Part shown: one piece after another, positions 29,620 to 41,085 of the stretch
How the letters are laid out: the number at the start of each line of letters is the position of its first letter
Numbering within the stretch: position 1 is the stretch's first letter
Source of the DNA: Longimicrobiales bacterium
GTDB taxonomy: Bacteria > Gemmatimonadota > Gemmatimonadetes > Longimicrobiales > Gaopeijiaceae
Length of the DNA stretch: 64,000 nt
Direction: 5' to 3'
Assembly: GCA_028284495.1 (NCBI GenBank)
Contig: JANQRP010000033.1
Span: forward strand, 25,865 to 89,864
The notes under the pieces: generated by a model
The model's input: the letters and a program-made list of their open reading frames with translations, nothing else
Database searches by the model: none
Told to the model about the DNA's origin: nothing
Translations under genes and position numbers: made by a program

Positions 29620-29696
29620 GGCCGCGACGAGGGGCGGTCGGTGTCCAGGCGCGTCCGTGGCCTCGACCCGGTGAGCACGACGGAGGTAGCGACGGG

Positions 29697-31415
<1,719 letters not shown>

Positions 31416-31444
31416 CAGCGGGATGAACACGTCGAGGAGACGGA

Positions 31445-34213
31445 ATGAGTGACCGGAACGGAAGGGGCGGCGAGTCCGACGGGGCGGGGGCGGCGAACAC
31501 CCTCACCCTGGATGGGATGGAGGTTTCGTTCGAGCCCGGCGAGACGCTGTACGAGATTGCCGAGCGGCACGGGAAGATGGTCCCGACCCTCTGCTACGAC
31601 GAGCGGCTGGAGCCGTTCGGCGGCTGCCGGCTCTGCATCGTCGAACTGGAGGGGAGCCGGAATCCGGTGGCCTCCTGCACCCACCGCGCGGAGCCGGGGA
31701 TGGTCGTCCGGACCCACACGGCGCATCTCGAGACGCACCGGCGCACGCTCATGGAGATGGTCGCCTCCGAGAACCGCGAGGTCGACGTCGATCCGCTCAG
31801 TGGCTACGCATCGCAGGAGATGGCGACGCTCGTCGATCGCTACGACGCCCGTACCGGTCGCTTCGCGGGTCACCGCTCGGGCGTGAGCCGCCCCGACGAC
31901 GACAACCCCTTCATCCTGCGCGACTACGAGAACTGCATCTCCTGCTACCGCTGCGTCCGGGTCTGCGCGGAGCAGGAGGGCGACTACGCCATCAGCGTGA
32001 AGAACCGGGGCTTCGAGACGCGGATCACCGTGGAGTTCGACGGGCTGCTCAAGGACTCGGCGTGCACCTTCTGCGGGCAGTGCATCCAGACCTGTCCGAC
32101 CGGCGCGCTCGCCGACCTGAAGGCACTCGCGAACCGCGACATCCCGGGCGAGACCGAGAAGACCCGGACGATCTGTCCGTACTGCGGCGTCGGGTGCTCG
32201 GTGGACGTCATGACGCGCGGCGACACGATCGTGGGCGTCCAACCAGCCATGGATGGTCCCGCCAACGAAGGTGCGCTCTGCGTGAAGGGACAGTTCGCCT
32301 TCGACTTCGTGCAGCACCCGGACCGACTGAAGACCCCGTTCGTGCGCGGTGACGACGGTGAACTCCGCCCCGCGACGTGGGACGAGGCGCTCGACCGCGC
32401 GGCCGACGGACTCGGCAACGTGGTCCGGAAGCACGGCCGCCATGCCGTCTACGGCGTCGCGTCCGGACGCGCGCCCCACGAGGCCGCGTACATGATGCAG
32501 CGCTTCATGCGGGCGGGGCTCGGGACCCACAACATCGACAACTGCAGTCGAGCCTGACACGCTCCCACAGTCGCCGGTCTGGCGGCAACGATCGGGCGGG
32601 GCGCCATGTCGAACCCGCTCCGAGACATGGAGGAGCCCGATGTGTACTTCTGCATCGGGACGAACATGACCGAAGCGCACCCGGTCGCGGCGACCCGTAT
32701 CAAGAAGGGGCTCGCGCGGGGTGCGCGGCTCGTCGTGGCCGACCCGCGGCGGATTCGCCTCGCCGAGATCGCCGACCTGCATCTTCAGCTGCGTGTCGGG
32801 ACGGACGCCTCCCTGCTCCTCGGGATCGCGCACGTCATCGCCCGGGAAGGGCTCGTCGACGAATCGTTCATGGCCGAGCGAACCACCGGCGGCGTGGACT
32901 TCCTGGAGCACGTCAGGGAGTTCACACCCGAGTGGGCGGAGTCCGTCACCGACGTGCCCGCGGCCGACATCGAGAGGGCCGCACTGATGTACGGCGGGGC
33001 CGAACGCGGCGCGATCTACTACACGCTCGGCATCACCGAGCACGTCTGTGGCGTCGACAACGTGCAGAGTCTCTGCAACCTCGCCCTCATGACCGGCAAC
33101 GTCGGGCGCGAGGGGACCGGCATCAATCCGATGCGCGGCCAGAACAACATCCAGGGCGCGGGCGACTGCGGTGCGCTGCCCACCAACTATCCGGGCTTCC
33201 AGTCGGTGCTCGATCCCGCGAACCGGGCGAAGTTCGCCGCCGTATACGGCCGCGAGGCGGACCTCGAGAAGGGCATGACCAAGGTACAGGCTCTGAACCT
33301 CGCCGGCGATCGCATCCGGGCGATGTTCATCGACGGCGAGAACACCGTCGTCACCGACCCCGACCGTCAACACTGCGAGAAGGCGCTGGGTAGCCTCGAC
33401 TTCCTCGTGGTCGCCGACATCTTCATGACGGAGACGGCGGAGCTCGCCGACGTGGTCTTCCCCGCCTCGGGCTGGGCCGAAACCGACGGCGTGTTCACCA
33501 ACACCGAGCGGCGTGTGCAGCGCGTCCGGGCGGCCGTCCCGCCTCCCGACGAGGCGAGGCCGGACTGGTGGATCATCAACGAGCTCGCCCGCCGAATGGG
33601 CTTCCAGAACTTCGAGTTCGAATCCCCGAAGGAGATCTTCAACGAGCTCTGCGAGCTGTCCCCCCTCTACCACGGGCTCGACTGGGACAGGATCGAACAC
33701 GGCGAGTACCAGTGGCCCGTGCCCGAGGCCGGGCACCCCGGCACGCCGCGTCTCCACGAGGACGAGTTCCCGAACGGCCGGGGCGTCTTCAAGCTGATCC
33801 GGTACCGCGACCCGGCGGAGACGCTTTCGGACGCTTACCCCGTGTGGCTCACGACCGGCCGCAGGCTCGCCTCGTACCACAGCCGGACCCAGACGGGCCG
33901 CGCGAAGGGGATCGACTACCTGCTCCCGGAGGAGACCCTCGAGGTCCACCCCGACGACGTGGCCGAGTGGGGCCTCGAGGATGGCGGATGGGCCACGATG
34001 GCGAGTCCGCGGGGCGAGATCTCCATCCGCGTGCAGGCCACCAACCGCTCGCCGCGCGGGACCGTCTTCGCGAGCTTCAGCTTCGCGGATACTCCCGTGA
34101 ACGATCTGACGGGGGGTGGCTACGATCCCGACACGGACACGGCCGAGTTGAAGGTCTGTCCGGTACGGGTGACGCCGCGCGAAGGCCTTGGCCGGGGTGG
34201 GACCGGCGCATAG
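31445..34213 (+). CDS. fdhA: selenocysteine-containing formate dehydrogenase catalytic subunit
   Basis: Read through UGA at 32555-32557 as selenocysteine, this is one 922-residue protein. It has an N-terminal [2Fe-2S] domain (Cys50, 61, 64, 78), two ferredoxin-like [4Fe-4S] sites (Cys164/167/170/174 and 207/210/213/217), and the molybdopterin domain with its own [4Fe-4S] site (Cys244/247/251/279). The active site is NIDNCSRA-Sec371-HAPT, exactly where formate dehydrogenases have Sec or Cys. The frame stays open after the UGA with canonical continuation (TVAGLAATIGRGAMSNPL, GQNNIQG) and a C-terminal MGD-binding domain. It oxidises formate to CO2 and passes electrons to the diaphorase encoded upstream. 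Automated annotation would split or truncate it. Confidence 0.95.
32555..32596 (+). promoter_or_regulatory. bacterial SECIS element with selenocysteine UGA
   Basis: UGA at 32555-32557 is followed by a hairpin: GTCGCC (32570-32575), loop GGTCT (32576-32580) and GGCGGC (32581-32586), with CCC/GGG able to extend the lower stem. The loop GGUCU and the 18-nt distance from the UGA to the loop match what I recall of the E. coli fdhF SECIS that binds SelB. Confidence 0.88.
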
Positions 34214-34234
34214 GCTTCGGCGTTCGGCGGGCCG

Positions 34235-35380
34235 GTGGCAAAGCTCGATCGCCCGACCGCCGTCCTGCCCGACCCGACCTTCCGCCACGACCCCGACGTG
34301 ATCCGAGACTCCCCGCCCGACGCACCTCCCTTCCTGATCCCCCGTGGGCTCTTCGGGGGTGCGCTCATGGGTGTGGCCAACCTCGTGCCGGGCATCTCGG
34401 GGGGCACGATGCTCCTCGCGGTCGGGATCTACGAGCGCTTCATCGAGGCGGTCGCCCGCGCGACGGCGCTGCGGTTCGACCGGTCCACTCTGACGACGCT
34501 CGGCAGCGTGGGCCTCGCCGCCGCCGCCGCGATCGTCCTGCTCGCCGGGCCGGTGAAGCAGCTCGTGGTGATGCACCGCTGGGTCATGTACTCGCTGTTC
34601 ATCGGCCTCACCCTGGGGGGTGTCCCGGTGATACGGGCGCTGATTCGCGAGTCGTCGGCGGCGCGGCGCGACGACTCGGGGGCGGGGGCCATCCGCGCCG
34701 GCGCGGTGGTCGGGTTCCTGGCGATGGTCCTGCTCGCATGGGTGCAGATGCGGGGCGGGGACGGCGGTGCGTCGGACGGGTGGGTGATCCTCTTCGTCGC
34801 CGGCGCCGCGGCCGCCGCCGCCATGATCCTTCCGGGGGTATCGGGCGGCTACCTGCTGCTCGTGCTCGGTGCGTACCTGCCGATCCTCGACGGGATCGAC
34901 GGGTTCCGTGCGGCCCTCTCCGCGGGTGACGTGGGGGCGCTCGTCTCCGTGGGCACCGGGGTGATTCTCCCGGTGGCTCTCGGCGTGGGCATCGGGATCG
35001 CCGTGGTGAGTCACGCCCTCCGGTGGCTGTTCTCCCGATACCGCCTCGCGACGCTCGGAGTACTCCTGGGCCTCCTCGTCGGCGCGGTCGTGGGCCTCTG
35101 GCCGTTTCAGACCGCGCGCGTGCCGGAACCCGGGGAGCTCATCAAGGGGCGGGTTGTCGAGGTGGTCGACGACGGGACCGGACGCGGGATCCCCGACGGT
35201 GTGACCATCCGATTCGCCGACACCGGCGAGCCCGTCGACCTGGAGGATCTGCCGACCGACGCGTACGCACCGACCCCCTGGCAGACGCTGGTCGCACTGC
35301 TGCTGCTGAGCGCCGGCTACACGACGACGGCGGTGATCGGGCGGGTGGGAAAACCGTTGACCCGCGACCGGCCGGCGTGA
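34235..35380 (+). CDS. DUF368 membrane protein (PopT-like undecaprenyl-phosphate translocase)
   Basis: A 381-residue polytopic protein. Two pseudo-symmetric motifs, ANLVPGISGGTMLLAVGIYERF and MILPGVSGGYLLLVLGAYL, are the hallmark of the DUF368 family. Some members (PopT) recycle undecaprenyl phosphate across the cytoplasmic membrane. About eight hydrophobic helices are visible. A soluble loop of roughly 55 residues before the last helix (about 288-340, rich in Asp and Glu) looks like an insertion. The GTG start at 34235 lies 21 nt after fdhA; a role with formate dehydrogenase is not implied. Confidence 0.85.
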   Translation: MAKLDRPTAVLPDPTFRHDPDVIRDSPPDAPPFLIPRGLFGGALMGVANLVPGISGGTMLLAVGIYERFIEAVARATALRFDRSTLTTLGSVGLAAAAAIVLLAGPVKQLVVMHRWVMYSLFIGLTLGGVPVIRALIRESSAARRDDSGAGAIRAGAVVGFLAMVLLAWVQMRGGDGGASDGWVILFVAGAAAAAAMILPGVSGGYLLLVLGAYLPILDGIDGFRAALSAGDVGALVSVGTGVILPVALGVGIGIAVVSHALRWLFSRYRLATLGVLLGLLVGAVVGLWPFQTARVPEPGELIKGRVVEVVDDGTGRGIPDGVTIRFADTGEPVDLEDLPTDAYAPTPWQTLVALLLLSAGYTTTAVIGRVGKPLTRDRPA

Positions 35381-35442
35381 ACCATCGCGGCATCCACCGC
35401 TCGTCCCCGCCACTCGCCAATGACCCTCGCAATGGAGCCGCC

Positions 35443-35946
35443 GTGGCGCGCGCTACCCTGGTCCTCTCGTCCGTGCTTCTCGCCGCCGCCTGCACCGCCC
35501 CCGCGGAGACGCCGCCCCCACCCGCCGAACCGACCTTCTCCGCACCGGACGAGCAGGCGATTCGCCAGCTCCGCGACGACTGGGCGCAGGCGTGGGTCGA
35601 CGACGACGCGGAGCCGCGGGTCGGGCAGGCTACGCCCAACTACTTCGAGGCGCGCGCGACGCCGCGGGTGGGTATCGACCCGCGGCGGGAGAGGGTCGCC
35701 TCCTCGAACTTCGACTACTCGTCCATCCACCTGACGGTCGAGCGCCTCGAGGGCTCGGGCGACGTGGCCTGGGTCTGGGTGCCGGGGACCAATCGCTACG
35801 AACGGCGGGCGGAGGGAGACCGCCGCGTAAGCGACTGGAACGGCATCGGGGCCCTCGAACGGACGTCCGAGGGCGACTGGAAGTTCGCCGGGATCGCCTT
35901 CCAGGGCTCGGGAAGCCGGCCGGACTCGACGGCCGTCGGCGCGTAG
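35443..35946 (+). CDS. SnoaL/DUF4440-like lipoprotein
   Basis: A 167-residue predicted lipoprotein with signal peptide and lipobox LAAAC, the lipidated Cys at about residue 17. A Pro-rich tether follows, then a small alpha+beta domain resembling NTF2/SnoaL folds (DEQAIRQLRDDWAQAWVDDD, VAWVWVPGTNRY, GDWKFAGIAFQGS). No catalytic residues can be assigned. A GTG start at 35443 is chosen because GGAG lies five nt upstream and the signal peptide begins there. An earlier in-frame GTG overlapping the DUF368 stop lacks these features. Confidence 0.7.
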   Translation: MARATLVLSSVLLAAACTAPAETPPPPAEPTFSAPDEQAIRQLRDDWAQAWVDDDAEPRVGQATPNYFEARATPRVGIDPRRERVASSNFDYSSIHLTVERLEGSGDVAWVWVPGTNRYERRAEGDRRVSDWNGIGALERTSEGDWKFAGIAFQGSGSRPDSTAVGA

Positions 35947-36030
35947 CCTCGGGCGACCCAGGATCATCGACTTGATACCGTCCGTGCGCGTCGAGCGAGC
36001 CGGATTGACGCGCCACCGGCGCCCCACTCC

Positions 36031-36906
36031 ATGAGTGCCTGGGTCCGGCTCCTCCGCATCCACCAGTGGCTGAAGAACCTGCTCGTGTTCGTGCCCCTGG
36101 TCGTATCGGGTCAGTTCTGGATCGCCGACAGCGTACTCAGGGCCTTCGGGGCGTTCATTGCCTTCTCCCTCCTCGCGTCGTCCACGTACATCGTGAACGA
36201 TCTGGCCGATCTCGAGGCGGACCGGCGGCACCCGCGGAAACGCCACCGGCCCCTCGCGGCGCGCCGGATTCCCGTACTCCACGGCGCGGCGGCTTCCGTG
36301 ACGCTCCTCGCACTTTCGGCGTCACTCGCGATCGCCCTCGGCCCCGCTCTCTCCGCCGTCCTGGGCGCCTACCTCGTCGCCACACTCGGCTACTCACTGG
36401 TCGTAAAGCGCTACTTCGGGATGGACGTCGTTCTGTTGTCCATTCTCTACACGCTTCGAATCTTCGCCGGAACGTCGGTGATCGACGTACGGATCTCGTT
36501 CTGGCTCTTCGCGTTCTCGGTCTTCTTCTTTCTCGGTCTCGCCCTCGTCAAGCGATGCGCCGAGCTTCGTACGATCGAGTCTCAGGGAGAGAGCGGTGCG
36601 GCCGGCCGCAACTACGGCGTGGACGACTACGCCATCATGGCGGGGCTCGGAGTCTCGGCGTCCATGGTGGCCGTACTGGTCTTCTGCCTCTACGTGAACG
36701 AGAACACCCAGACGGGGCAGTATGCGCAGGCCGACCTGCTGTGGCTCATCGTGCCCGGTCTCACCTACTGGCTGATGCGGATGTGGGTGAAGACCCACCG
36801 AGGCGAGATGACCGACGATCCGATCGTGTTCTCGGTCCGTGACGGAGGCACGCGACTCACGGCTCTCCTGTGTGTCGCCGTCGCCGTGGCCGCGCAGGTG
36901 CTATGA
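36031..36906 (+). CDS. UbiA-family phosphoribosyl/prenyl transferase (DPPR synthase-like)
   Basis: A 291-residue polytopic UbiA-superfamily enzyme with about eight helices. The first Asp-rich motif is NDLADLEADRRHPRKRHRPLA. The sequence around YSLVVKRYFGMDVVLLS is characteristic of decaprenyl-phosphate phosphoribosyltransferases, which add ribose-5-phosphate to a polyprenyl phosphate. UbiA quinone enzymes are the alternative, but the xHPRKRHRP run favours the phosphoribosyl branch. It ends in an ATGA overlap with the next membrane gene, suggesting a joint glycolipid or polysaccharide function. Confidence 0.8.
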   Translation: MSAWVRLLRIHQWLKNLLVFVPLVVSGQFWIADSVLRAFGAFIAFSLLASSTYIVNDLADLEADRRHPRKRHRPLAARRIPVLHGAAASVTLLALSASLAIALGPALSAVLGAYLVATLGYSLVVKRYFGMDVVLLSILYTLRIFAGTSVIDVRISFWLFAFSVFFFLGLALVKRCAELRTIESQGESGAAGRNYGVDDYAIMAGLGVSASMVAVLVFCLYVNENTQTGQYAQADLLWLIVPGLTYWLMRMWVKTHRGEMTDDPIVFSVRDGGTRLTALLCVAVAVAAQVL

Positions 36907-38216
36907 CCGGTCCGACCAGGGTCAACGACCCGCCGGCCGATGACGTCCTCTCGGCCGCCGAGCAGTTCCCGCGATGGCTGATCGGTGCCGCGACGATCTA
37001 CGCGCTCCTGCTCTACACCCTCGCGCTGCGCTGGTATGCGCTCGGTTACTTCGACGTCTACAACGTGTTCTTCGACGCGGACGCGAACACGAACCTGCAG
37101 TCGCTCGCCCACGGGTGGGGGCGCCACACCGTGATTCACCCGCTCCTCGAGACCCCGGCGTTCGGGTTCCGTCTCGTCTCCTCTGCGGCCGGGATCCTCG
37201 GCCTGGCGGTTGACCCGGTGGCCGTTCGGGAGATTCTCGCGCTGATGCTGAACCCGGCGGCGGTGGGAGTCACACTCCTACTCTTCCACGGAAGCCTTCG
37301 AAACATCGCGTTCACGAGGCTCGACGCGGCGCTCTGGACGGGCGTGTTCGCGGCCGGCCTGTCGACGATCGTCTTCGGGGCGATGCCCGAGACCTACGCG
37401 CTTTCCTCGCTGCTCATCGTCGCGTGCTTCTACCTCTACTCGCGAAGCGCCGCAGCGAGAGCCGCCGGACGTCCGAACGACGGTCCCCCTGGCGCGATCT
37501 GGATGGCGCTCGCCGCCGCGATCGCGGGCGTGACCGTGACGAACGTCGCGGCATTCGCCGTCATCTACGGGGCTCACCTGAGATTCAATCGGAATCGGTC
37601 CATGGCGGAGGCCGCCGTCGTCAGCGTGGGCATGGCCGCCGCGGGGCTCGTCGCGGTCATCGCGATGTACGAGGTCGTTCACCTCGTCGTCCCGATCGAG
37701 AAGGGGCAGTACGTGGTGAGCCGCTACATCGTTGGCGGAATCGACGAGATCCCGGGCAACGTCATTCACTTCGTCGGCGCGTCGAGCTCAGTGCTTTTGC
37801 CCATCGGAGTCGACTCGATGCCGAACGGGCTGTGCGGCGAGTGGACATGCAACCAGCTGGTGCTCAACCGGAACAACGTGTCACCGCTTCCGACGATCGC
37901 CTGGCTCAAGGCGGCCGGAGTCCTCGCCCTTTGGGTCTACTGCGCCCGGATCGCGATTCGTACTCCGGGGCGCACTCGCGAGGTGCTGCTGATCGCGGCT
38001 GGCGTGATCCTGTCCAACCTCTCGATCCACTCGGTCTTCGGGTCGGAGATGTTCCTGTACACGCAGCACTGGGTCCTCGCAGCGGTGGTGTTGCCGGCGA
38101 TCGCGCTCCGCGACCATCGGCGCGTCGGCTTCGCGCTGTTGCTGACAATGCTGTACCTCGACGCCGCATTCCTGTCGCAGGTGGACGCGCTCGTCCAGAT
38201 GCGCGGGGGGCCGTGA
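36903..38216 (+). CDS. polytopic membrane protein of unknown function
   Basis: A 437-residue protein with about ten hydrophobic helices. It has a loop after helix 1 (YFDVYNVFFDADANTNLQSLAHGWGRHTVIHPLLE) with acidic residues, as in GT-C-type glycosyltransferases, and a later FGAMPETYALSSL. It is translationally coupled to the UbiA-family gene. Using the polyprenyl-linked sugar made by its neighbour would fit, but no catalytic motif is certain. It ends 27 nt from the convergent ppc gene. Confidence 0.65.
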   Translation: MTGPTRVNDPPADDVLSAAEQFPRWLIGAATIYALLLYTLALRWYALGYFDVYNVFFDADANTNLQSLAHGWGRHTVIHPLLETPAFGFRLVSSAAGILGLAVDPVAVREILALMLNPAAVGVTLLLFHGSLRNIAFTRLDAALWTGVFAAGLSTIVFGAMPETYALSSLLIVACFYLYSRSAAARAAGRPNDGPPGAIWMALAAAIAGVTVTNVAAFAVIYGAHLRFNRNRSMAEAAVVSVGMAAAGLVAVIAMYEVVHLVVPIEKGQYVVSRYIVGGIDEIPGNVIHFVGASSSVLLPIGVDSMPNGLCGEWTCNQLVLNRNNVSPLPTIAWLKAAGVLALWVYCARIAIRTPGRTREVLLIAAGVILSNLSIHSVFGSEMFLYTQHWVLAAVVLPAIALRDHRRVGFALLLTMLYLDAAFLSQVDALVQMRGGP

Positions 38217-38243
38217 TCGCGGGTCACGTCGCGGCCGGCTCGG

Positions 38244-41075
38244 TCAGCCCGTACTCTGCATCGCGGCAGCTACACCGTTCACACTCGACCTGAGCACGTC
38301 CTCCAGGACCGGGCCCGCGTCACCTTGCGCCTCGGAACTCCGGCAGCGCGCCATCAGTTCGATCTGCAGCAGGTTCAGCACGTCGGTGTAGGGGTTCCGG
38401 AGCCCGATCGACTTCCGGATCACGGGCGTGCGCTGGAGCAGTTCGTCCTCCCCGCTGATCGCGAGCAGCGCACTTCGGGCGAGATCGAAGTCGGCTCCGA
38501 GGCGCGTGAGGATCACCGCGTCGCCGGCCTCGCCCAGCCGGGCCACGTAGAGGTCCGTGATCGGTAGCCGGCACCGCGCCATTTCGCGGAGTGCGTTGTC
38601 CACCACCGCGCGGAGAAACGGCCATTGCGGGTAGGCGGCTCGGAGCCGCTCGAAGTCTTCGGTGGAGGAGGAGCGGACCGCGTCGAGCGCCGAACCGATT
38701 CCGTACCAGCCCGGAGCGATCGCGCGGATCTGGGTCCACGCGAAGCTCCATGGAATCGCCCGAAGGTGCTCGAACGCGAGGTCGCCACCCGACCGGCTGG
38801 CGGGCCGCGAGCCGATGGGGAGTCCGCTGACCGGCCGGATCGGGGTGACGCGCAGGTACCAGGGCCAGAAGGCGGGGTCGTCGATCAGATCGCGGTACGC
38901 GGCGCGCGACGACTCGGCGACGCGCGCGACGGTGCCCCACACGTCGCCGCCGGGCTCCCACCCGTCGGGCATGCCCGTTCGACGCGCACCGACCAGGACC
39001 GCGCCCACGATCTGCTCGAGGTGTCTGCGTGCAAGAGGCAGCAGTCCGTACCGGAAGGTGATGACCTCACCCTGCTCCGTGAACCGGATGCGACCCGTCC
39101 GGGCGTCCTCGGTGAGCGCGAGGATGGCCCGGTTGGCCCTCCCGCCGCCCCGCCCCACCGTTCCCCCGCGCCCGTGGAACAGCCGAAGCTCCACGCCCGC
39201 CTCTCGCGCGGACCGCCCCAGATCGGCCTGACCGCGGTGCAGCGCGACGTTCGCCATCCAGTAACCGCCGTCCTTGTTCGAGTCGGAGTAGCCGAGCATC
39301 ACCTCCTGCAGCCCGCCCCGGGCGTCGAGCTGCAGGCGGTAGAGGGGATGCCGGTACAGCGCGTCCATGCGCCGGCCCGCTTCCGCGAGGTCGTCGATGG
39401 TCTCGAACAGCGGTACGAAGTCGATCGGGCAGTGCACCACGCCGCCTTCGAGCCGCCACAGCCCGACCTCCTTCGCCAGCAGCATCGGTTCCAGGACGTC
39501 ACTCGCCTCGGCGGTCATGCTCACGATCCAGCTTCGAACCGAGTCGGGTTCGAGATGCGTGGCGTCGCGGACGACCTCGAACGCCTCGAGCAGCCCACGG
39601 ACGTCCGCGGGCCACCGCGAACGATCGGGCAGCAAGGGTCCCTCGTACCGGAGTGCCCGTTCCAGCACGTCGAGCCGCGCCTCTTCGTCGAGCTCGGCAT
39701 ACCGGTGGGTCCATCCGGCCGCCTCGAGCAGGGCGCCGACGGCCCGCTCGTGCACAGCGCTGTGCTGGCGGACGTCGAGTGTGGCGAGATGGAACCCGAA
39801 GGCCCGAACACGCACGCGGAGCCGCTGAAGCGTTCCGCGTGTGGCGACGCCCGCGAGCCCGACCGCTTCGAGCGCGTCCGCGAGCGTCGACAGATCCGCG
39901 CCGAACGCCGCGGAGTCGTACGCGCGCCCCCTCGCTTCGGCATCCGACCCCGTGAACGGCCCGGACCCGGCTCCGGTCGGCACCTCCGCAGACCGGCGCA
40001 GGTGCCCGAGCCGCGTACGGATCAGCGCGACGGCGAGCCGGAACGGCTCGTGCGCATACCGTCCGTCGATCCCCTCGGCCTCGGGAAGGCCCGCCCTGCA
40101 TCGCTTCAGGAAGGCCTCGAACCCGGTCGGCAGCACGACCTGACGGTCCGAGACGCTCAGCATGGATCCGAGCGTGTCGAGTTCCCTGTCGTAGCGCTCG
40201 AGCACGCGACGACGCTGCAGCTCGAGAGTCGAGCGCGTCATCTCCGCCGTCACGTTCGGGTTCCCGTCGCGATCGCTCCCCATCCACGAGCGGTACCGGA
40301 GGAAGGGCCCCGGATCGATGCGCTCGCCATACACCGCCTCGACCGCCCGGACGAGGTCGTCGTGGATGTCCGGAACGACGTCCCAGATCGTGCCGAGCAG
40401 GAAGTGGAGCCCCTGCTCCACCTCATCCTCGACCGACGGTCGTTCGCGCCGGACGTCCTCGGTGGCGAGGAGGAGCGTGATCCGGGCGTCGATTCCATCC
40501 AGAATGCGTTCGCGCTCTTCCGGCGTCGGATCGCCGCTGGACAACTCCAGAAGCAGACCCGACAGTGCGCGCTGCTGCTCCAGCACGGCGGGCGGGCGTG
40601 CCTCGGTCGGGTGCGCCGTGAGCGTCGGCTGGATGTCGAGGCCCGCGACGAGGCCGGCAAGCTCCTCGAACGACACGCCGTCTTCGTGGAGGCACTCCAC
40701 CACGTCGCGAATCGACTCGGGTCGAGGCCCCGGCCGGGAACGCTCGCGGTTGATCCGTACGATCTCCTGCTTTTCGGCCTGGTTCACCAGGTGGAAGAAG
40801 GAGGTGAACGCCTGGACGAGGACCCGAAGCTCGTCCACGTCGGCGTCCGCCACCAGCTCGGCCGCGCGCCGCGTTCCGTCGGGGTCGTGTCCCTCGGCGG
40901 CCGCCTTGCAGAGCGTGCGGAGCGTCTCGACCCGGGCCAGCGCGTCCTCGCCGAAGCGACGGCGGATCGCGTCGCCGAGCATCGCACCGAGCAGGTTGAC
41001 CTGCTCGCTCAGGGGGCGCGAGATGCCCGTCCCCTCGCTCTCGACGTCGAGGCCCGTCCAGCGGGACGGCGTCAT
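38244..41075 (-). CDS. ppc: phosphoenolpyruvate carboxylase
   Basis: A 943-residue PEP carboxylase, which makes oxaloacetate from PEP and bicarbonate to replenish the TCA cycle. The catalytic His motif LTAHPTEARPPAVLEQ (about 152-167) is present, though the usual Arg-Arg after TAHPTE is replaced by Arg-Pro-Pro. The second signature GYSDSNKDGGYW and the FHGRGGTVGRGGG loop are intact. The C-terminus ends QSTG where most family members end in RNTG or QNTG. It lies 10 nt downstream of the amidase gene on the same strand. Confidence 0.95.
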   Translation of the reverse strand: MTPSRWTGLDVESEGTGISRPLSEQVNLLGAMLGDAIRRRFGEDALARVETLRTLCKAAAEGHDPDGTRRAAELVADADVDELRVLVQAFTSFFHLVNQAEKQEIVRINRERSRPGPRPESIRDVVECLHEDGVSFEELAGLVAGLDIQPTLTAHPTEARPPAVLEQQRALSGLLLELSSGDPTPEERERILDGIDARITLLLATEDVRRERPSVEDEVEQGLHFLLGTIWDVVPDIHDDLVRAVEAVYGERIDPGPFLRYRSWMGSDRDGNPNVTAEMTRSTLELQRRRVLERYDRELDTLGSMLSVSDRQVVLPTGFEAFLKRCRAGLPEAEGIDGRYAHEPFRLAVALIRTRLGHLRRSAEVPTGAGSGPFTGSDAEARGRAYDSAAFGADLSTLADALEAVGLAGVATRGTLQRLRVRVRAFGFHLATLDVRQHSAVHERAVGALLEAAGWTHRYAELDEEARLDVLERALRYEGPLLPDRSRWPADVRGLLEAFEVVRDATHLEPDSVRSWIVSMTAEASDVLEPMLLAKEVGLWRLEGGVVHCPIDFVPLFETIDDLAEAGRRMDALYRHPLYRLQLDARGGLQEVMLGYSDSNKDGGYWMANVALHRGQADLGRSAREAGVELRLFHGRGGTVGRGGGRANRAILALTEDARTGRIRFTEQGEVITFRYGLLPLARRHLEQIVGAVLVGARRTGMPDGWEPGGDVWGTVARVAESSRAAYRDLIDDPAFWPWYLRVTPIRPVSGLPIGSRPASRSGGDLAFEHLRAIPWSFAWTQIRAIAPGWYGIGSALDAVRSSSTEDFERLRAAYPQWPFLRAVVDNALREMARCRLPITDLYVARLGEAGDAVILTRLGADFDLARSALLAISGEDELLQRTPVIRKSIGLRNPYTDVLNLLQIELMARCRSSEAQGDAGPVLEDVLRSSVNGVAAAMQSTG

Positions 41076-41085
41076 CCGTGCCGGA

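Noticed and set aside
32555..32605. Reading the UGA in fdhA as a frameshift or nonsense mutation (pseudogene)
   Set aside because: The frame is unchanged on both sides, the UGA sits exactly at the active-site Sec/Cys position, and a SECIS-like hairpin follows at the known distance.
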